Origin: Allium sativum
Taxonomy: Eukaryota; Streptophyta; Magnoliopsida; Asparagales; Amaryllidaceae
Direction of reading: 5' to 3'
Assembly (NCBI GenBank): GCA_030737875.1
Contig: CM060918.1
Span: forward strand, 773,878,552 to 773,942,551
DNA length: 64,000 nucleotides
Position 1 is the first letter of the stretch. Every line of letters starts with the position of its first letter. The notes under the pieces are model-generated. The model did not search any database and was not told the origin of the DNA. It worked only from the letters and a program-made list of their open reading frames with translations. The position numbers and the translations under genes are program-made. Positions 35,668-47,560 of the stretch are shown here, piece after piece.

Positions 35668-35679
35668 TGGTATCAGAGC
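35668..35679 (+). other. Primer-binding site, initiator tRNA-Met (gag-only element)
   Basis: TGGTATCAGAGC begins two bases after the 5' LTR end (35665) and perfectly matches the initiator tRNA-Met 3' end. Confidence 0.93.
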
Positions 35680-35844
35680 TGAAGGTTACCAGATTGGATA
35701 AAAAGTTGTTGAAAACTATTTTCAAAAAGGTTTAAAAAGGAAGTATTTTCAAAAGTAGAGTTTCTCTTGAAAAACATAATCCCCAAAGCCATAGCCTATC
35801 TTTCTATCCTTTGTTTTGAATCTTTCCTTTACTTTCGTTTTAGC

Positions 35845-36794
35845 ATGTCTGGGGATCTTAACCTTCCGGAGGGCGTACCGATACCTGGCTGGTTCAGGAG
35901 GTACCTAGAAGCTAGGGCTAACGATGCGGGCCCAACAAACGTCCCTCCTCCCCCAGCTGCAGCGGTTCCTCCTCCTCCGCACGTGAATACTTTCTCGAAG
36001 ATATGTAGAGACTTTCGAGCCATGGGAGGGAAGAACTTTAATGGAACTGAATCCTTCGTGGTGGCAAGGAACTGGCTCAAAGAAACTGAGGATTTGTTCG
36101 TTATCTTCGAGGTGGACGATAGGCAGAAAATAAAATTGGCGGTATGGTTGCTTAAGGATGAAGCTTCTTTTTGGTGGGAGGTCACAAATGGAGAGCGTCC
36201 GGTAGAGAGATGGATGGATTTCAGGCATAGGTTCGAGATGAAATTTCTCTCACGAGCGGAAGAGAGTCTATATGTAGAGATGTTCTTGGCGTTGAAGCAG
36301 GGGAATTTGTCAGTGAGAGAGTACGTCAACAAGTTTAATCAGTTGGTGAGATTCGGCTTAGATTTGGTAAATATACTGCATAAGAAGGCACTAAGGTTTG
36401 CTAAAGGTTTGAACGAGCTGCTACACGGATTGGCAATGTCCCACATTCCTATGGGGGCTACCTTCGAGAAATTAGTTAACATGGCATTGATGCATGCAGA
36501 AGAAACCAAAAGTGAGAAGAAAGAAGAAAAGCTTGAAGGACCACCGAACAAGAAAGCAGGGCCCAAGAAACGCAAAAGAAGGATGAGAGGTCTGAAGATA
36601 AGAAGGAGAAGAAGTGCTTTACTTATGGAAGCTCGACCCATCTGAACAAGGATTGCAGAAAGAGGAAGGGCACTTGCTTCAACTGTGGAAAAATGGGGCA
36701 CTTCACTAGGGACTGCCCAAAGAAACGAGGACAAGGGCAGAGGGCAGGACCAACTTCTGGAGGACAGGTGAATACCCTCGAGGCTCGTGGATAG
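35845..36794 (+). pseudogene. gag: Gag (gag-only element), frameshifted before the zinc knuckles
   Basis: Starts MSGDLNLPEGVPIPGWFRRYLEA, chosen because it aligns with MADLNLPEG in the nested element; upstream codons in frame are not conserved. The capsid region is unbroken over about 230 codons: ARNWLKETEDLFVIFEVDD, FWWEVTNGERPVERWMDFRHRFEMKFL, VREYVNKFNQLVRFGLDL, HIPMGATFEKLVNMAL. A frameshift near 36570 puts the nucleocapsid part in another frame. There, the first knuckle (36615 on) has Tyr in place of its second Cys, and the second knuckle (CFNCGKMGHFTRDC) is intact. The shifted frame ends at 36792-36794. Capsid could still be made, nucleocapsid not. Confidence 0.9.
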
Positions 36795-37855
36795 GATATA
36801 AATAAGAAAATCTATGTAGAAGGTTTAATTTCCTTATCTAATTGTGGAGTTAAAAACTCTTTCTGAATCTAGCATTTTGATTCTGTAATATAAACTCTGC
36901 ACTTTAATACTAGTCTTGTTTCTGGTTCTGCTATAGTCTCAAACCCCATGAGGGTTATGACTCATCTGTTTGTGATAAGTTGGGGTTTGAGGGTATCTAT
37001 GTTAGGCGTTAAGTTGACTATGACGCATATATTCTGGGTTTTTATCATGTTAGTTTCTTAAGAATCATTTGGTAATCTAATCTATATCAGTAGTCTGTAA
37101 GCATCTAAATATTTCTGAAAAGGATAGGAGTTTTTACTCAAAGCATGAAATAGATTTCCAGTTGGGCAATTGTTTAATGGGAGTGATTATCTGAGTGTCA
37201 ATCTAATGTTGATTTTGGTCTTCGGGGTTTATACTTAGGGGGTTATTCTCTTAAACCGGTGTCTACTGGGAACAGAGCTTTTGTTTTAATTATACTTGCT
37301 TCTATCACTCGACTTTATCCTATCAACCAAATCTTCGACCTTTAGGTAGAAACTAATGGGTGTAAACATGTGTTTGAAACATGTTATGTTTGATGGTTGC
37401 AAGTGGATGCAAGTGGTTTCTAGTGGTTACTCGTGGATGCATATACACACACTAGGCACTAGATCGGCTCAAAAACACTCTCATACTGCATATGGATATG
37501 TGTGCATTTTTAAAAAAATTTATGGATGCAAAATGGTTGACTCAGCACATGGATGTTGCATATGAATGAACGGTTGTGCGCTCAGATAGAAATGATATGT
37601 ATCAAATAGGAAAATTGCATACATGTTGGACTCATGGAACTGACATAATTTGCACTAAGGAGGTCAACTGAATCAGTGGACCGCCTGATCTTTGCATTAG
37701 ATAAGGAACATATACACACACTTTTGCATATGTTCATACAACATTAGAAGTTTTCTAAGGACAATGGATGCTTGTGGATTATGGTTAAGTAGATGGGTGA
37801 TTGGATGGTAGGAAACATTCTTCCAAGCATGAAGATTTCGGGGACGGAATCCTTT
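36795..37855 (+). other. Interior of the gag-only element after gag, pol missing
   Basis: No pol motif in any frame. From about 37290 onward it aligns with the 3' untranslated region of the nested element, so the deletion runs from the end of gag to just beyond the normal pol stop. The roughly 500 bp at 36795-37290 does not match anything I recognise and includes an 11-bp inverted repeat (36938-36948 with 36981-36991, CTCAAACCCCA and its complement). Confidence 0.7.
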
Positions 37856-37868
37856 AAGGAGGGGAGAA
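37856..37868 (+). other. Polypurine tract (gag-only element)
   Basis: AAGGAGGGGAGAA directly before the 3' LTR, preceded by GGGGACGGAATCCTTT. Confidence 0.9.
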
Positions 37869-40800
37869 TGTAACACCCTGTATTTTCTATGAATATAAAG
37901 GTAACAAATCAGAGAATAATTAAATTGTAATAAAATAATTAAGGGAAACGGGTTGCGCCATTGCGTTCGTCTCGAAATTCTACTTGGAATAGAGTCCAAG
38001 TTTTCGTAAATCGGACTCCGTATGAAGAAGATATGGCCTTCAGAAGTTTCAGTAAAAATCAGCCCGGAATTCAAAAATTCAGATTCGAAATTCAAGAACA
38101 GACAACCGGGCTGGGCGGGAAAATTTCCGCCCAGGGCACAGGTCCACACTAGGGTCGACCTGGGTAAACAGGTCGACACCAGGGTCGACCTCCCCCCCCC
38201 CCCCCTTTCCCAGATCTGTAGACAGATCCATTTTTCTGCACCTGGACGCCTTTCTAACCGGATTTTTGAGCTCTAACCTATTTAAACAACACCAAACCCA
38301 GCTTTCTCTCCACACAATTTCGTTCTGCCTATACTCTTCCTCTATTCTAATTAAAAATAAAAAATGGCGTCGCTAGTCTACTAGAATCAAAATTAGAATT
38401 AGTGCATCTTTTTCCAATCTGGATATAGTTAAAAGAGAATCAAATCTAATCGATAGTCTATGCCAAAGGAGCGCTATTCAGTGTCAGAACACAGATTCCA
38501 AAATACAAGAATTGTTCCCTTTTTGTGAGTACAGTTATTTCCAGATATAAACTTTTATTATGATCTTGGCATGGTTATAAATCTGAATGAGGCTATGCAT
38601 ATTCTTATCTGTCAGATCTGTTTTTCTGTGAATATTCTGTATCTTCTTTTTCTTTTTGTTCTATAGCCAGGCTACTACGAGCCTGCGCCAAATCTCATAA
38701 GAGATTAATGCATGAACGCTAATTTTGGTACAAATAATGAATATTGCATAATTGGACATGACTAATCTGTGACTGATTTGAGAAAAGAACATAGGTTGCA
38801 AATTAAGATCTAGGATCAGTGCATACTATGTATAAAAGACTGTGATTTGGAAGAAGAATTATTATATGATAGCATATGACTTGGGATTTGGAATATAATG
38901 CATATTATAATGCAAGATCTGATTTTGAGGACTTAATACATGATTAAGATTTAAGATCTAGATTTTGGGGCATATTTTATACCACGATCTATGACTTGAA
39001 AAGAGAAAAAAAGATATATGTGACTTAGGCGTAAAGATCTATATTAAACTAGGTTAACTATTAATGTGAATGCGCCTAAATATGGATTTTAGGATATTTG
39101 GCATCATAGGTTATAATTTGGCATAATTCATATTGTTTGGGACTTTTTAGAGAATATTCTGTACTGTGCATAGTTTAATTAAAATTTGGGGCATATGTCG
39201 TATTATGAATTATGACCTTGATTTAGGCATGTAAATTTAGGCAAGATATGTAAATAGAACTTTAAGAAATATTTAATCCGCTAAATCTGCTGAATTGCCT
39301 AATCTGTTATCTGCTAAATCTGTTGAACTGCCTAATCTGCTAAATATGTTATTTGCTTAATCTGTTGAATTGGCTAATCTGCTAAATCTTCTGAATTGCC
39401 TAATCTGCTCTATTATCTGCTAAATCTGTTGAACTTCCTAATCTGCTAAATCTGTTATCTGCTTAATCTGTTGAATTGCCTAATCTGCTAAATCTGCTGA
39501 ATTGCCTAATCTGCTAAAATTGTTATCTGCTAAATATGTTGAATTGCTTAATCTGTTGAAAGCTGAATAATTATAAATTGGAGGCTTGATCTAAAATTGA
39601 GCAAAACATGTTAATAGAACTTTGGATAATCTGCCGTAACTTGTAAAGAAGTTAAATCTGCAAAATAGACACAATTAGTCTGATATTTTCTGTAAAGTGG
39701 CTATGACACGAGGTTAGACTCCGTTGCGGTAGAAGCCTGCCCGGAATCATCCGGCTTAACCAGCGACTGCAAACTGTTAGTCTAATGTGAGAGGTCATAG
39801 GCATAACTAAAATATGCTTAGACATGAGGTTAGGTCTGGCTTGTGGCAGAAGTCTGCCCGGAACCGCCCGGCATATCCAACGGCCACAAGCTACCGACCT
39901 AATGTGAGAGGTCTATGCATTAATAATTAATTAATGCAAATCTAAGATAAATATGATACCTAAAATGTGTTGGGTGGATAAGTTTAAAATAATTGGACTG
40001 ATGAATCTAATAAACCCGTTTCGTAAATCTGTAGGCCCAATACAAAGTTAGGTAAAACAATCTGTAAGTCTGTTAAATACGTACATCTGATCTGTTAATC
40101 TGAAAACTTGTTAACTTGATTGTCTGATCTGTGAACTAGTAAATCTGGGCTCTGTATGTCTGAAACTTGTAAACAGGTTAATCTGAAATCTGTTAGTCTG
40201 GGGACACAAGGTTAGGAGGGGAAATACTTGTGTCATCTGTTGCTTGGGACCCATATTAGTCAGTAACCCTTTCTGGTATCAAAACTTTGACCCCACGCTA
40301 TGTTGGGGTCCGGGCATGCATACTGAACTAATTATAAGCGGTTCATTCTGATAATGGCGAGGGGTGTTGATGGTGTGTTCCAACCGGGTCATGTGCGTGC
40401 ATGTATCCGGTCTACTCTGAGGATGTCACACACCGTGACATCTGTAAATAGGTCTGTGCCAATAGGTTGCCACTTTAGGGAGTGATACACCCTACTGTGG
40501 GGCCGACACAAGGTATCTATGTATTACGGAGCCGATCGCTTGGGGGTAGGACTTAAGGTACACTTAATTCTTTCTGTTATGTTGGGTGGCAACACCTGTC
40601 TGTTTCTGCATGGTACCGTCTGTAGGGTGGTAAAGGCCCATTACTAGTGTACACCTAATTCTAACATTCTTTTTCCGTAAGGATTATTTTGTTTCTGTCT
40701 CTGATTCCGTTTCCGATTCTATTTCTGTACCTTCTGTCTGTTGGGGTGGTAAAGGCCCATTAGTTGGGTGGTAAAGGCCTATTATTAGTATTCTGCTTCT

Positions 40801-41486
40801 GTACCTTCCGTTTGTTCGGGTGGTAAACACCCATTACTAGCATTCTGTTTCTGTAGAGATTATTCTGTTTCTGTTTCTGTTTTAGTTTAGACATTAGGGT
40901 AACACCTAATCCTATTATACTAGTATTAGTGCAGAGAAGTGAGGACTAAGTAAAAAGCTTAGCTTAATTTATATCATTTTGTTAACCTGCTATTCTTGTT
41001 ATGGTTATCTCTTATCCAGTTTTATTTACATGTCATGATACTATTATCTGTTTATATGCTGAAAGTCACTGGACTCACCAGACTTATGTCTGACCTAGTT
41101 TGTTTCGCCTCTTTTCTTTCCGTTCCCCCTCCCCCTCCCAAGGTTTTGAGGGTGGAAACATAGGAACTTGATTCAGATTCTCTCTGCTTGAAGTATTGCT
41201 TGGCTTTGGCTCTATCTTTCCATGGCAGTTTCTATTGGGGATTATGACTTTAAAAACTATGCATTCTGAAGGCTTTTGTACAAGACCGATATTTTGTACT
41301 TGAATTCGGATATTGTGATTTGAAAAGATGTAACCAAACTTATTTCTGTTTCTATTGAAATAAAGTTATAAATTTTTCAAGTACTACTTTATCTGTCTTG
41401 TAAATTTCTGTTCTGTCTACTAAAACGCTCCATCAAAGTTAAGGCTTTCCCTTTGTGAGTGACCTTAACGGAGGTGGGGTGTTACA
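37869..41486 (+). repeat. 3' LTR of the gag-only element
   Basis: 3,618 bp, close copy of 32012-35665. It contains the E2F-like palindrome (38111-38134), a better TATA box than the 5' copy (CTATTTAAAC at 38278-38287, followed by CTTTCTCTCCAC), the TCTGCTAAAT array (39277-39556) and the GGTGGTAAAGGCC repeats (40584-40840). Confidence 0.93.
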
Positions 41487-41491
41487 CTCAT

Positions 41492-42186
41492 TCTCCTTCT
41501 CTCCACTCTTCTCTTCCATTCACCGTATGACAAAATCAAAGATAAAAAGAGGGTCGTTCCTCTTTAAATTCAAGTCAAATAAAATAATCAATAAAAAATT
41601 ATAAAGCTTGTGTATTAGTGTCCCTCAATTCTTGCTCTTCGATCTGTGCAATTTTAAAGGGGATAGATTTTGATTCGGCCGGTGCTTGCAGCATTTAGGG
41701 TTCAAAATTTCCCTTCTTCTAGTCGATGTTAGGAAAAAAAATCATGGAACTGGGTATCGGTTGGAGAAAGGAACTTGTGTTCGGATATTAGGAGTATTAT
41801 GAGCGTTTTTATGTCAGGACCTATATGGTGTTAGAAGTATGATTGTCGGTTTTTGACTGGGGCATGCGCAGGTAAAGGTGATGGTCGAATCAGAATGAGT
41901 AGGTGGAGGTGCGCACGAGGGTGGCTTCAGTTTGGACGATGGATGATCGGGGAGGTGTGTCAGTGATACGAGTGCACCACGTAAGGCTATAGATGATAGG
42001 TTTCTGTTATTGTAAGAAGAAGGATTAGTGAAGGGTTAACTAAGATAACAATGTTCATTAGTAAGTTAATTAATTAATATAAATTAATTCAAATTCGGTT
42101 AAATGTAATATCTTGCTCATACAAACTCATATTTGAGCAACGTCCATTTTGTTAGACTTATTACATCGATGCTTCGCGAACGAGTT
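41492..42186 (+). mobile_element. 3' LTR of element Y, segment 3 of 4
   Basis: Begins TCTCCTTCTCTCCACTCTTC, a CT-rich patch that would lie just downstream of the TATA box at 31952 if the gag-only element is removed. No gene seen. It ends with GAGTT (42182-42186), the target of the next insertion. Confidence 0.55.
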
Positions 42187-42570
42187 TGTAACGATCCGCA
42201 TTCTACGCATCGGAGGATCGTAGAATATTTATTTCATTTCCATATGAAGTCGTATAGTCGTGTAACTTTGGGGAACGACTATTGGGGTCATTTCCCATGT
42301 TCACGATTTTTGCTGAATTCTATATGACCGTTTTTCCCTTAGCGAATCTTGTTTCACCTATAACTTTTGATTGGTAGGGAGTTTTGACTTGAATCCACTT
42401 CCATTTGATTCGAATGATGGTTTAACTTTCTGTAGAGTGGTCACATTAATCAAACGTGCTTACCGTTTGGGAGATATGGTTGAAATAAGGTTTGAAAGGT
42501 GAAAAAACAGCTTAATCGGGCCAAATAGGGTAATTAGTAGCTAAGCCCATTGGGGATTTCGGGATTAGGG

Positions 42571-42580
42571 TTATATAAGG
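42571..42580 (+). promoter_or_regulatory. Predicted TATA box (degenerate gypsy element)
   Basis: TTATATAAGG after GGGATTAGGG, about 385 bp into the LTR. It is conserved in the 3' LTR (50062-50071) with the same downstream leader. Confidence 0.7.
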
Positions 42581-43184
42581 GCTGGAAAGGGTTAGAGAAA
42601 CCTTTCGTTGTCATTTTTACAGCCGTCACTTACACTTCTTCAACCCTAGCAAAGGCCTCCACCTTATAAAATCATCCTTAATCACTTTCTAATCACATAT
42701 TAGCCTAATCAACATCAAATAAAGGGGATTAGCATAGAAATCTAGATAGAGCTGCTGGAATACATTGGGATCCATGCCATATCAGTTAGAGCCTCAGATC
42801 TGAGATTTAATTGTGGCTAAGGTGAGTGATTTGCATTGTTTTTCACTAATTACAGCTAATTAGGGGTGATTAGTGTTAATTAACAAAATTATGCATTATA
42901 AAAATATGGAAAAATATGTAGAAATTTTTAAATATTATTTTATGCCCCTGTTTTAAATTTGGGTTAATTTGGATATGTTTTGTTAATCATATGGCTAAAT
43001 CATGATTAAAAAGATTAAGGGGAAAACATGGGTTTTGGGTATGTTTAATCCATATTATCATGTCAAGTTGTTGTTTTGGTGTTTATGGAATGTTTTGTGG
43101 TTTCATAGGAAAGTTAGAATGGTCAAAAACACCGTCGAGATGCGAAAATTGTTTGCTGGAAAGTGGTGCAGGTTTTGGATCGCA

Positions 43185-43675
43185 CGGAGCGATTCCTCGG
43201 AGTGCGACTGTGAGGAAACGAGCGATTCCTCGGAGTGCGACTATGGGGAAAGGAGCAATTCCTAGGAGAGCGAATGCAAGAAAGCGAACGATTCCTAGGA
43301 GAGCGACCATGGGTAATTGAGCAATTCCTAGGAGAGCGACCATGGGTAATCAAGCATTTCCTAGGAGAGCGATGTGGGAAACGAGCGATTCCTCAGAGTG
43401 CGACTATGGGGAAACGAGCAATTCCTAGGAGAGCGACCATAGGGAAGCGAGCGATTCCTAGGAGACCGACTGTGGGAAATCGAGCGATTCCTAGGAGAGA
43501 GACCGTGGGGAAGCGAGCGATTCCTAGGAGAGAGACCGTTGGGAGTCGAGCGATTCCTAAGAGAGTGACCATGGGGAAGCGAGCGATTCCTAGGAGAGCG
43601 ACTGTGGAGAGCGAGCGGTTCCTCAGAGTGCGACTGTGAGGAAGCGAGCGATTCCTGGGGGAGCGATTATAATGA
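43185..43675 (+). repeat. 33-bp minisatellite in the 5' LTR
   Basis: About 14-15 units of GAGCGATTCCTAGGAGAGCG plus ACTGTGGGGAAGC, with TCGGAGTGCG variants. The 33-bp period is a multiple of three, so open frames run through on both strands: an 11-residue repeat RAIPRRATVGK on the plus strand and LGIARFPTVAL on the minus strand. I regard these as repeat by-products. The 3' LTR array (50705-51055) has fewer units. Confidence 0.92.
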
Positions 43676-44931
43676 GATCCGATCCATGTGAATGCAAGCG
43701 AGCCCGTGGAAGATGGAGTGAGCGACCAAGCTAGTGAAGGAAGAATGAGCAACCAAGCTAGGGAAGGAAGAGTGAATGGTCTCTATGGAGCATGAACGAG
43801 CAATGATGATCATGGGTTCTTCTAAATATCGATTCCAATTCGACCAAAAATCGAGATGCAAAGGTAGAACTCAGGATCCAGATGGGAACCGACGAGTTAA
43901 CTTCATGATCGGAGTTTGCTGCGGGACGTGTGCAAGGGTGTTATCGATGTCTATAGCTTTGATTCACCACGAAGAGACGGACTAGTGTGTATGGATCAGC
44001 GCAATGGGATCATTATGACTTCCAATGGCAAGTGATCGTAGCATGGCTGTGAGCCAGCGCAGTGGAGTCATCATGACTCCAAAGGTGCAAAGTGGACATA
44101 GCAAAGGATTGGTGGCTGTGGATCAGTGCAATGGGGTCATTGTGACGCTCAAGGGAAAAGTGATCGCGGCAATGGATTTGGTGACCAAAGTGGTGGATAT
44201 TGTATGCTTTACGCACTGAGCGAGAGATGTGAGGATGATTACTTTGTTTGATGTTTGCTATCACTATGGCATGTACACTCCCATATTACCTTTACACTTT
44301 ATGTTAGTGTTACCTTAGAGTACTATACATCTTGTTGTGCTAACTCTTTGGTTGTAGGTCCGGGTTCAAGTATGATTTATTTATACCTATTGTTGTTCTG
44401 TTTTGTTGCTTACATCTCATACTAGACTTATGTCTGACCCAGAGTTTTATGTCTCTTCTTATTACTCTGGGTGCTCTTAAACGGGCAGACTAGAGATAGG
44501 TTAGGTGGTATGCACGAGTAGCAGTACCGAAGACGAGCAAGAGGCTTCCACATATGATACATATATACATATATATATATTCTCCCTATGTTGTTGATGG
44601 TCACTTCTTTTTGCGTTAGTAGTGCACCTTTTCTATTTTGCTAAGAGACAGTATTTTAAGGTTGTAATAATGATGGTTATGGACCATAAGCTGTATTTTT
44701 GATTCCGCTGCTACGATGGTTTAGTTTTCAGCTTATGCACTGTCTCGCCTGTTTTATATCAAAGTTATGTTATTATTATATTTTATCCCATGCGCTGCGA
44801 GATATACTATAGGTTCTTTGATGTTTAATAGTTTCAAATCCTTTTCCTTTAGCGACCGTCCCGTGCTAGTCGGGCATCGGGACAACGCGTTTCTGAGAAA
44901 TGTCGGCTAATTCGGGGCGGGCCATCGCACT

Positions 44932-44943
44932 TGGTATTAGATC
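44932..44943 (+). other. Decayed primer-binding site (degenerate gypsy element)
   Basis: TGGTATTAGATC two bases after the 5' LTR. It differs from TGGTATCAGAGC at two positions (C to T, G to T). Confidence 0.8.
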
Positions 44944-45133
44944 TCTAGGTTCATAGTTTAACTTGGGGGAAGATATCAGGGGGACAGAGTACACGTATAT
45001 GAGAGCACGTATTTGTGATATTTTGGTTTTCTAAAGCTATATGTATATTATTAGTATAGCTAAGGATGAAGTCGCACTGCACTGACACCACTAAAGAGAT
45101 GGTTAATTGTTTTCTCTTTTTACAGATTGAACG

Positions 45134-46157
45134 ATGAGCCGATATATAAGGAGTACAGGATCAAGGGCCAATGATAGGAATGCCCCTGATATGAGGACGA
45201 TGTTTACCACCTTCATGAGGGAGATTCTTAGGGATGTTCAGGGAGCAGCTCCTAATGCTGCTAACGGCAGTGGTGCGGCGGTGCAGGCTCCTAGAGCTGA
45301 TTTTGCCAAGCTTAACTAGGATTACACTAGTCTTGGTGGGAAGCCGTTTCATGGAACGGAATCGGCAACGGAAGTCCAAGATTGGTTGGATAGTTGTGAG
45401 CGCATCCTCGAGGATTTGGGGATCGATGATGCAATAAAGAGGAAGCTAGCATCACGTCAGCTCCAAGGACGGGCAATGAATTAGTGGAATGTTGTTAAAG
45501 CAGCTACTCCAGAGGATAGAGTTACTTGGAATCAGTTTAAGACTCGCTTCAGTGATAAGTTTATTCCAGCTGTTCAGAAATCGGAATTGTTTAGGAAATT
45601 CTTGGAGCTTAAGCAGAATGGTAGGGCAGTCTCGGAGTATATTGCTGAGTTTGATACTTTATCGAAAAATGGATGATCCCTTATCGATACTACCGAGAAG
45701 AAGAACGAGAATTCATAATGGCTTAGATGGGTACTTGTGGGAAAGACTTATAAACCACATCAATGGGACATTCGAATCTATTGTGGGAAAGGAATTGAGA
45801 TCGTAGAGTCTTTACCCTAAATCAATAACCGAGGTTGTTACTTCATCTTCAGGAGAGCAAAAGCCGCAAGCACGCGGTGGAGGCAAGAATAATTCTCAGA
45901 ATAAGAGGAAGCAAAACCAGACCAAGGATGGTTAGAGAAAGAAAGACAAGAAAGATATTGAGTACTTTAGTTGTGGCAAGAAGGGCCACTATGCCAAAGA
46001 TTGTAGAGCCAAGCCAGCGGACAAGAAGTGCTTCAACTATGGCTAAGTGAGACATCTTAAGGATAAATGTCCGCAACCTCCTAAAGAGAAGCAGATTGTG
46101 AAAGCATATGCTACTAGTGTTGTTCCTTCTTCGTCGAATGCCCTAACTGCGGCGTAG
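45134..46157 (+). pseudogene. gag: Gag (degenerate gypsy element)
   Basis: Starts MSRYIRSTGSRANDR. After a stop at 45317-45319 the frame continues with GGKPFHGTESATEVQDWLDSC, a capsid-like segment, and FSDKFIPAVQKSELFRKFLEL. Further stops follow near 45482 and 45683. A frameshift near 45710 leads to GLDGYLWERLINHINGTFESIVG. Both CCHC knuckles are damaged: the first Cys is Tyr at 45963-45965, and in the second knuckle the second Cys is Tyr at 46038-46040 followed by a stop. These are all G-to-A type changes. Confidence 0.88.
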
Positions 46158-46685
46158 AAGGGAAAGAATATCATGATTCAAGGTATGCTTTCTATTTATG
46201 ATGCTCCAATTCGAGTGTTATTTGATATCGGGGCTTCCCATTCTTTCATATTTAGTGACCTAGTAGATATGTTGGAATTGGAACCCGAGATGGTCGATCG
46301 ACCTTTAGTAGTGACAAACCCGATTGGTGGTTCGAATAGCCTTAGCATGATAAGCCGCAATGTGGTCTTATCGAGTCATGGATGTATGTATGCTTGTGAT
46401 TGCTTTGTTTTGGGCTTCACTAGGTTTGGCATTATTTTGGGAGTCAGATGGCTCTAAAGGTATGGGGTTGTGGTAGACTGTGAGGGGTCTCCAGTGACCG
46501 TCAGGGCGGATGATGGGCAGAGGGTACTGTTTGGTAGCATACCCAGTGATGGGTTGATGGCTAGTTTTCTAAATTCCCTCGACATCCCGCATGATGAGTT
46601 GTCAGATGTGCCTGTTGCTGGTGAGTATCCGGACATCTTCGAGGAAGTGACCGAACTTCCACCACACCAGGAGATCAAGTTTTAG
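46158..46685 (+). pseudogene. pol: Aspartic protease and linker (degenerate gypsy element)
   Basis: VLFDIGASHSFIFSDLV is the active-site segment, with the usual DTG or DSG changed to DIG. FGIILGVRWL matches the usual LGMDWL but has lost its Asp, and a stop follows at 46455-46457. The linker GEYPDIFEEVTELPPHQEIKF ends at a stop at 46683-46685. Confidence 0.88.
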
Positions 46686-47560
46686 ATTGATATAGTGAAA
46701 GATGCCAGGCCCATAGTGATGCCTCTTCGTCGTATGGCTCCAAGGGAGCAGCAAGAGCTCGGGGTGCAAGTGAGCGATCTTTTGAAGAAGGGATTTATCA
46801 GAAGAAGTGTTTCTGAGTGGAGAGCACCAGTTGTATTTTCTACCAAGGGCGATAGTTCCCTTCGATTGTGTGTGGACTACCACAAGTTGAATAAGGTGAC
46901 GAGCAAGAATAAGTATCCTCTTCCACGGATAGTTGATTTTTTTGATCAGTTGAATGGGGTGAGAGTGTTCTCCCAGTTAGATCTTGCGACAGGTTTCCAT
47001 CAGCTCCGAGAAGCAGTTGAGAGTATACCTAAAACGGCATTTCGGACGCCGTTTGGATTTTATGAGTGGTTGGTCATTCCATTCGGGTTGACCAATGCAC
47101 CGACATATTTTGTCGAACTTATGAATAGGTTATTCAGGGATCAGCTGAATAAGTTTGTTCTTATGTCCGTGGACTATATATTAGTTTACTCGATGACAGA
47201 GGAAGAACACAAGGAACATTTGAGAATAGTGATGGAGGTATTGAGAAAACAACAATTGAAAGCAAAGTTTTCTAAGTGTCACTTCTGGAGGAGGGAAGTG
47301 AGGTTCTTGGGCTATGTTGTTTTAGAGAATGACATTATCATGGGCCCTGCGAATGTGGCTACGGTACAAGATTGGTCTACGCCCAAGAATGCAACAGATG
47401 CAAGAAGTTTCTTGGGGTTAGCTGGATATTATCGTAAGTTTATCCAAGACTTCTCCAAGATAGAGGCACCGTTAACTCAGTTGACCAAGAAGAATCAAGC
47501 TTTCGTTTAGGACGAAAGGCGTGAGAATGCATTTAAGGGTCTAAAGGAAAAGTTGACGTG
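46686..47560 (+). pseudogene. pol: Reverse transcriptase (degenerate gypsy element)
   Basis: An unbroken stretch of 271 codons (46695-47510) covers nearly the whole domain: [112 protein letters not shown] and [14 protein letters not shown]. The catalytic box reads VDYILVYS, so the second Asp of the VDD motif is Tyr. That alone should abolish polymerase activity. A TAG at 47508-47510 replaces the Trp usually found before DE. Confidence 0.92.

Larger units (their letters stand above)
32012..41486 (+). mobile_element. Gag-only non-autonomous gypsy element, plus strand
   Basis: 9,475 bp with LTRs 32012-35665 (3,654 bp) and 37869-41486 (3,618 bp), flanked by CTCAT (32007-32011, 41487-41491). The 2,203-bp interior has a PBS, a frameshifted gag and a PPT, but no protease, RT, RNase H or integrase. 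Gag, the 3' untranslated region and LTR modules match the nested element at 15781-26340, so it is a pol-deleted relative that would depend on pol supplied in trans. Confidence 0.93.
42187..44929 (+). repeat. 5' LTR of the degenerate gypsy element
   Basis: TGTAACGATCCGCATT...GGCGGGCCATCGCA. It has a TATA box at 42571-42580, a leader with CTTCTTCAACCCTAGC, and the 33-bp minisatellite at 43185-43675. The terminal CA is kept, but several CG sites differ from the 3' LTR. Confidence 0.92.

Noticed and set aside
35829..36332. 167-codon minus-strand ORF
   Set aside because: Antisense shadow of the well-conserved gag at 35845-36794.
36938..36991. 11-bp inverted repeat CTCAAACCCCA as a terminator or small RNA hairpin
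   Set aside because: Loop of about 32 nt, no conserved context, inside a decayed element. Could be chance.
43235..43752. Long repeat-protein ORFs on both strands (RAIPRRATVGK and LGIARFPTVAL repeats)
   Set aside because: They follow from a 33-bp tandem repeat whose period is a multiple of three. Both strands are open equally, and the repeat lies inside an LTR. No independent evidence of a protein.
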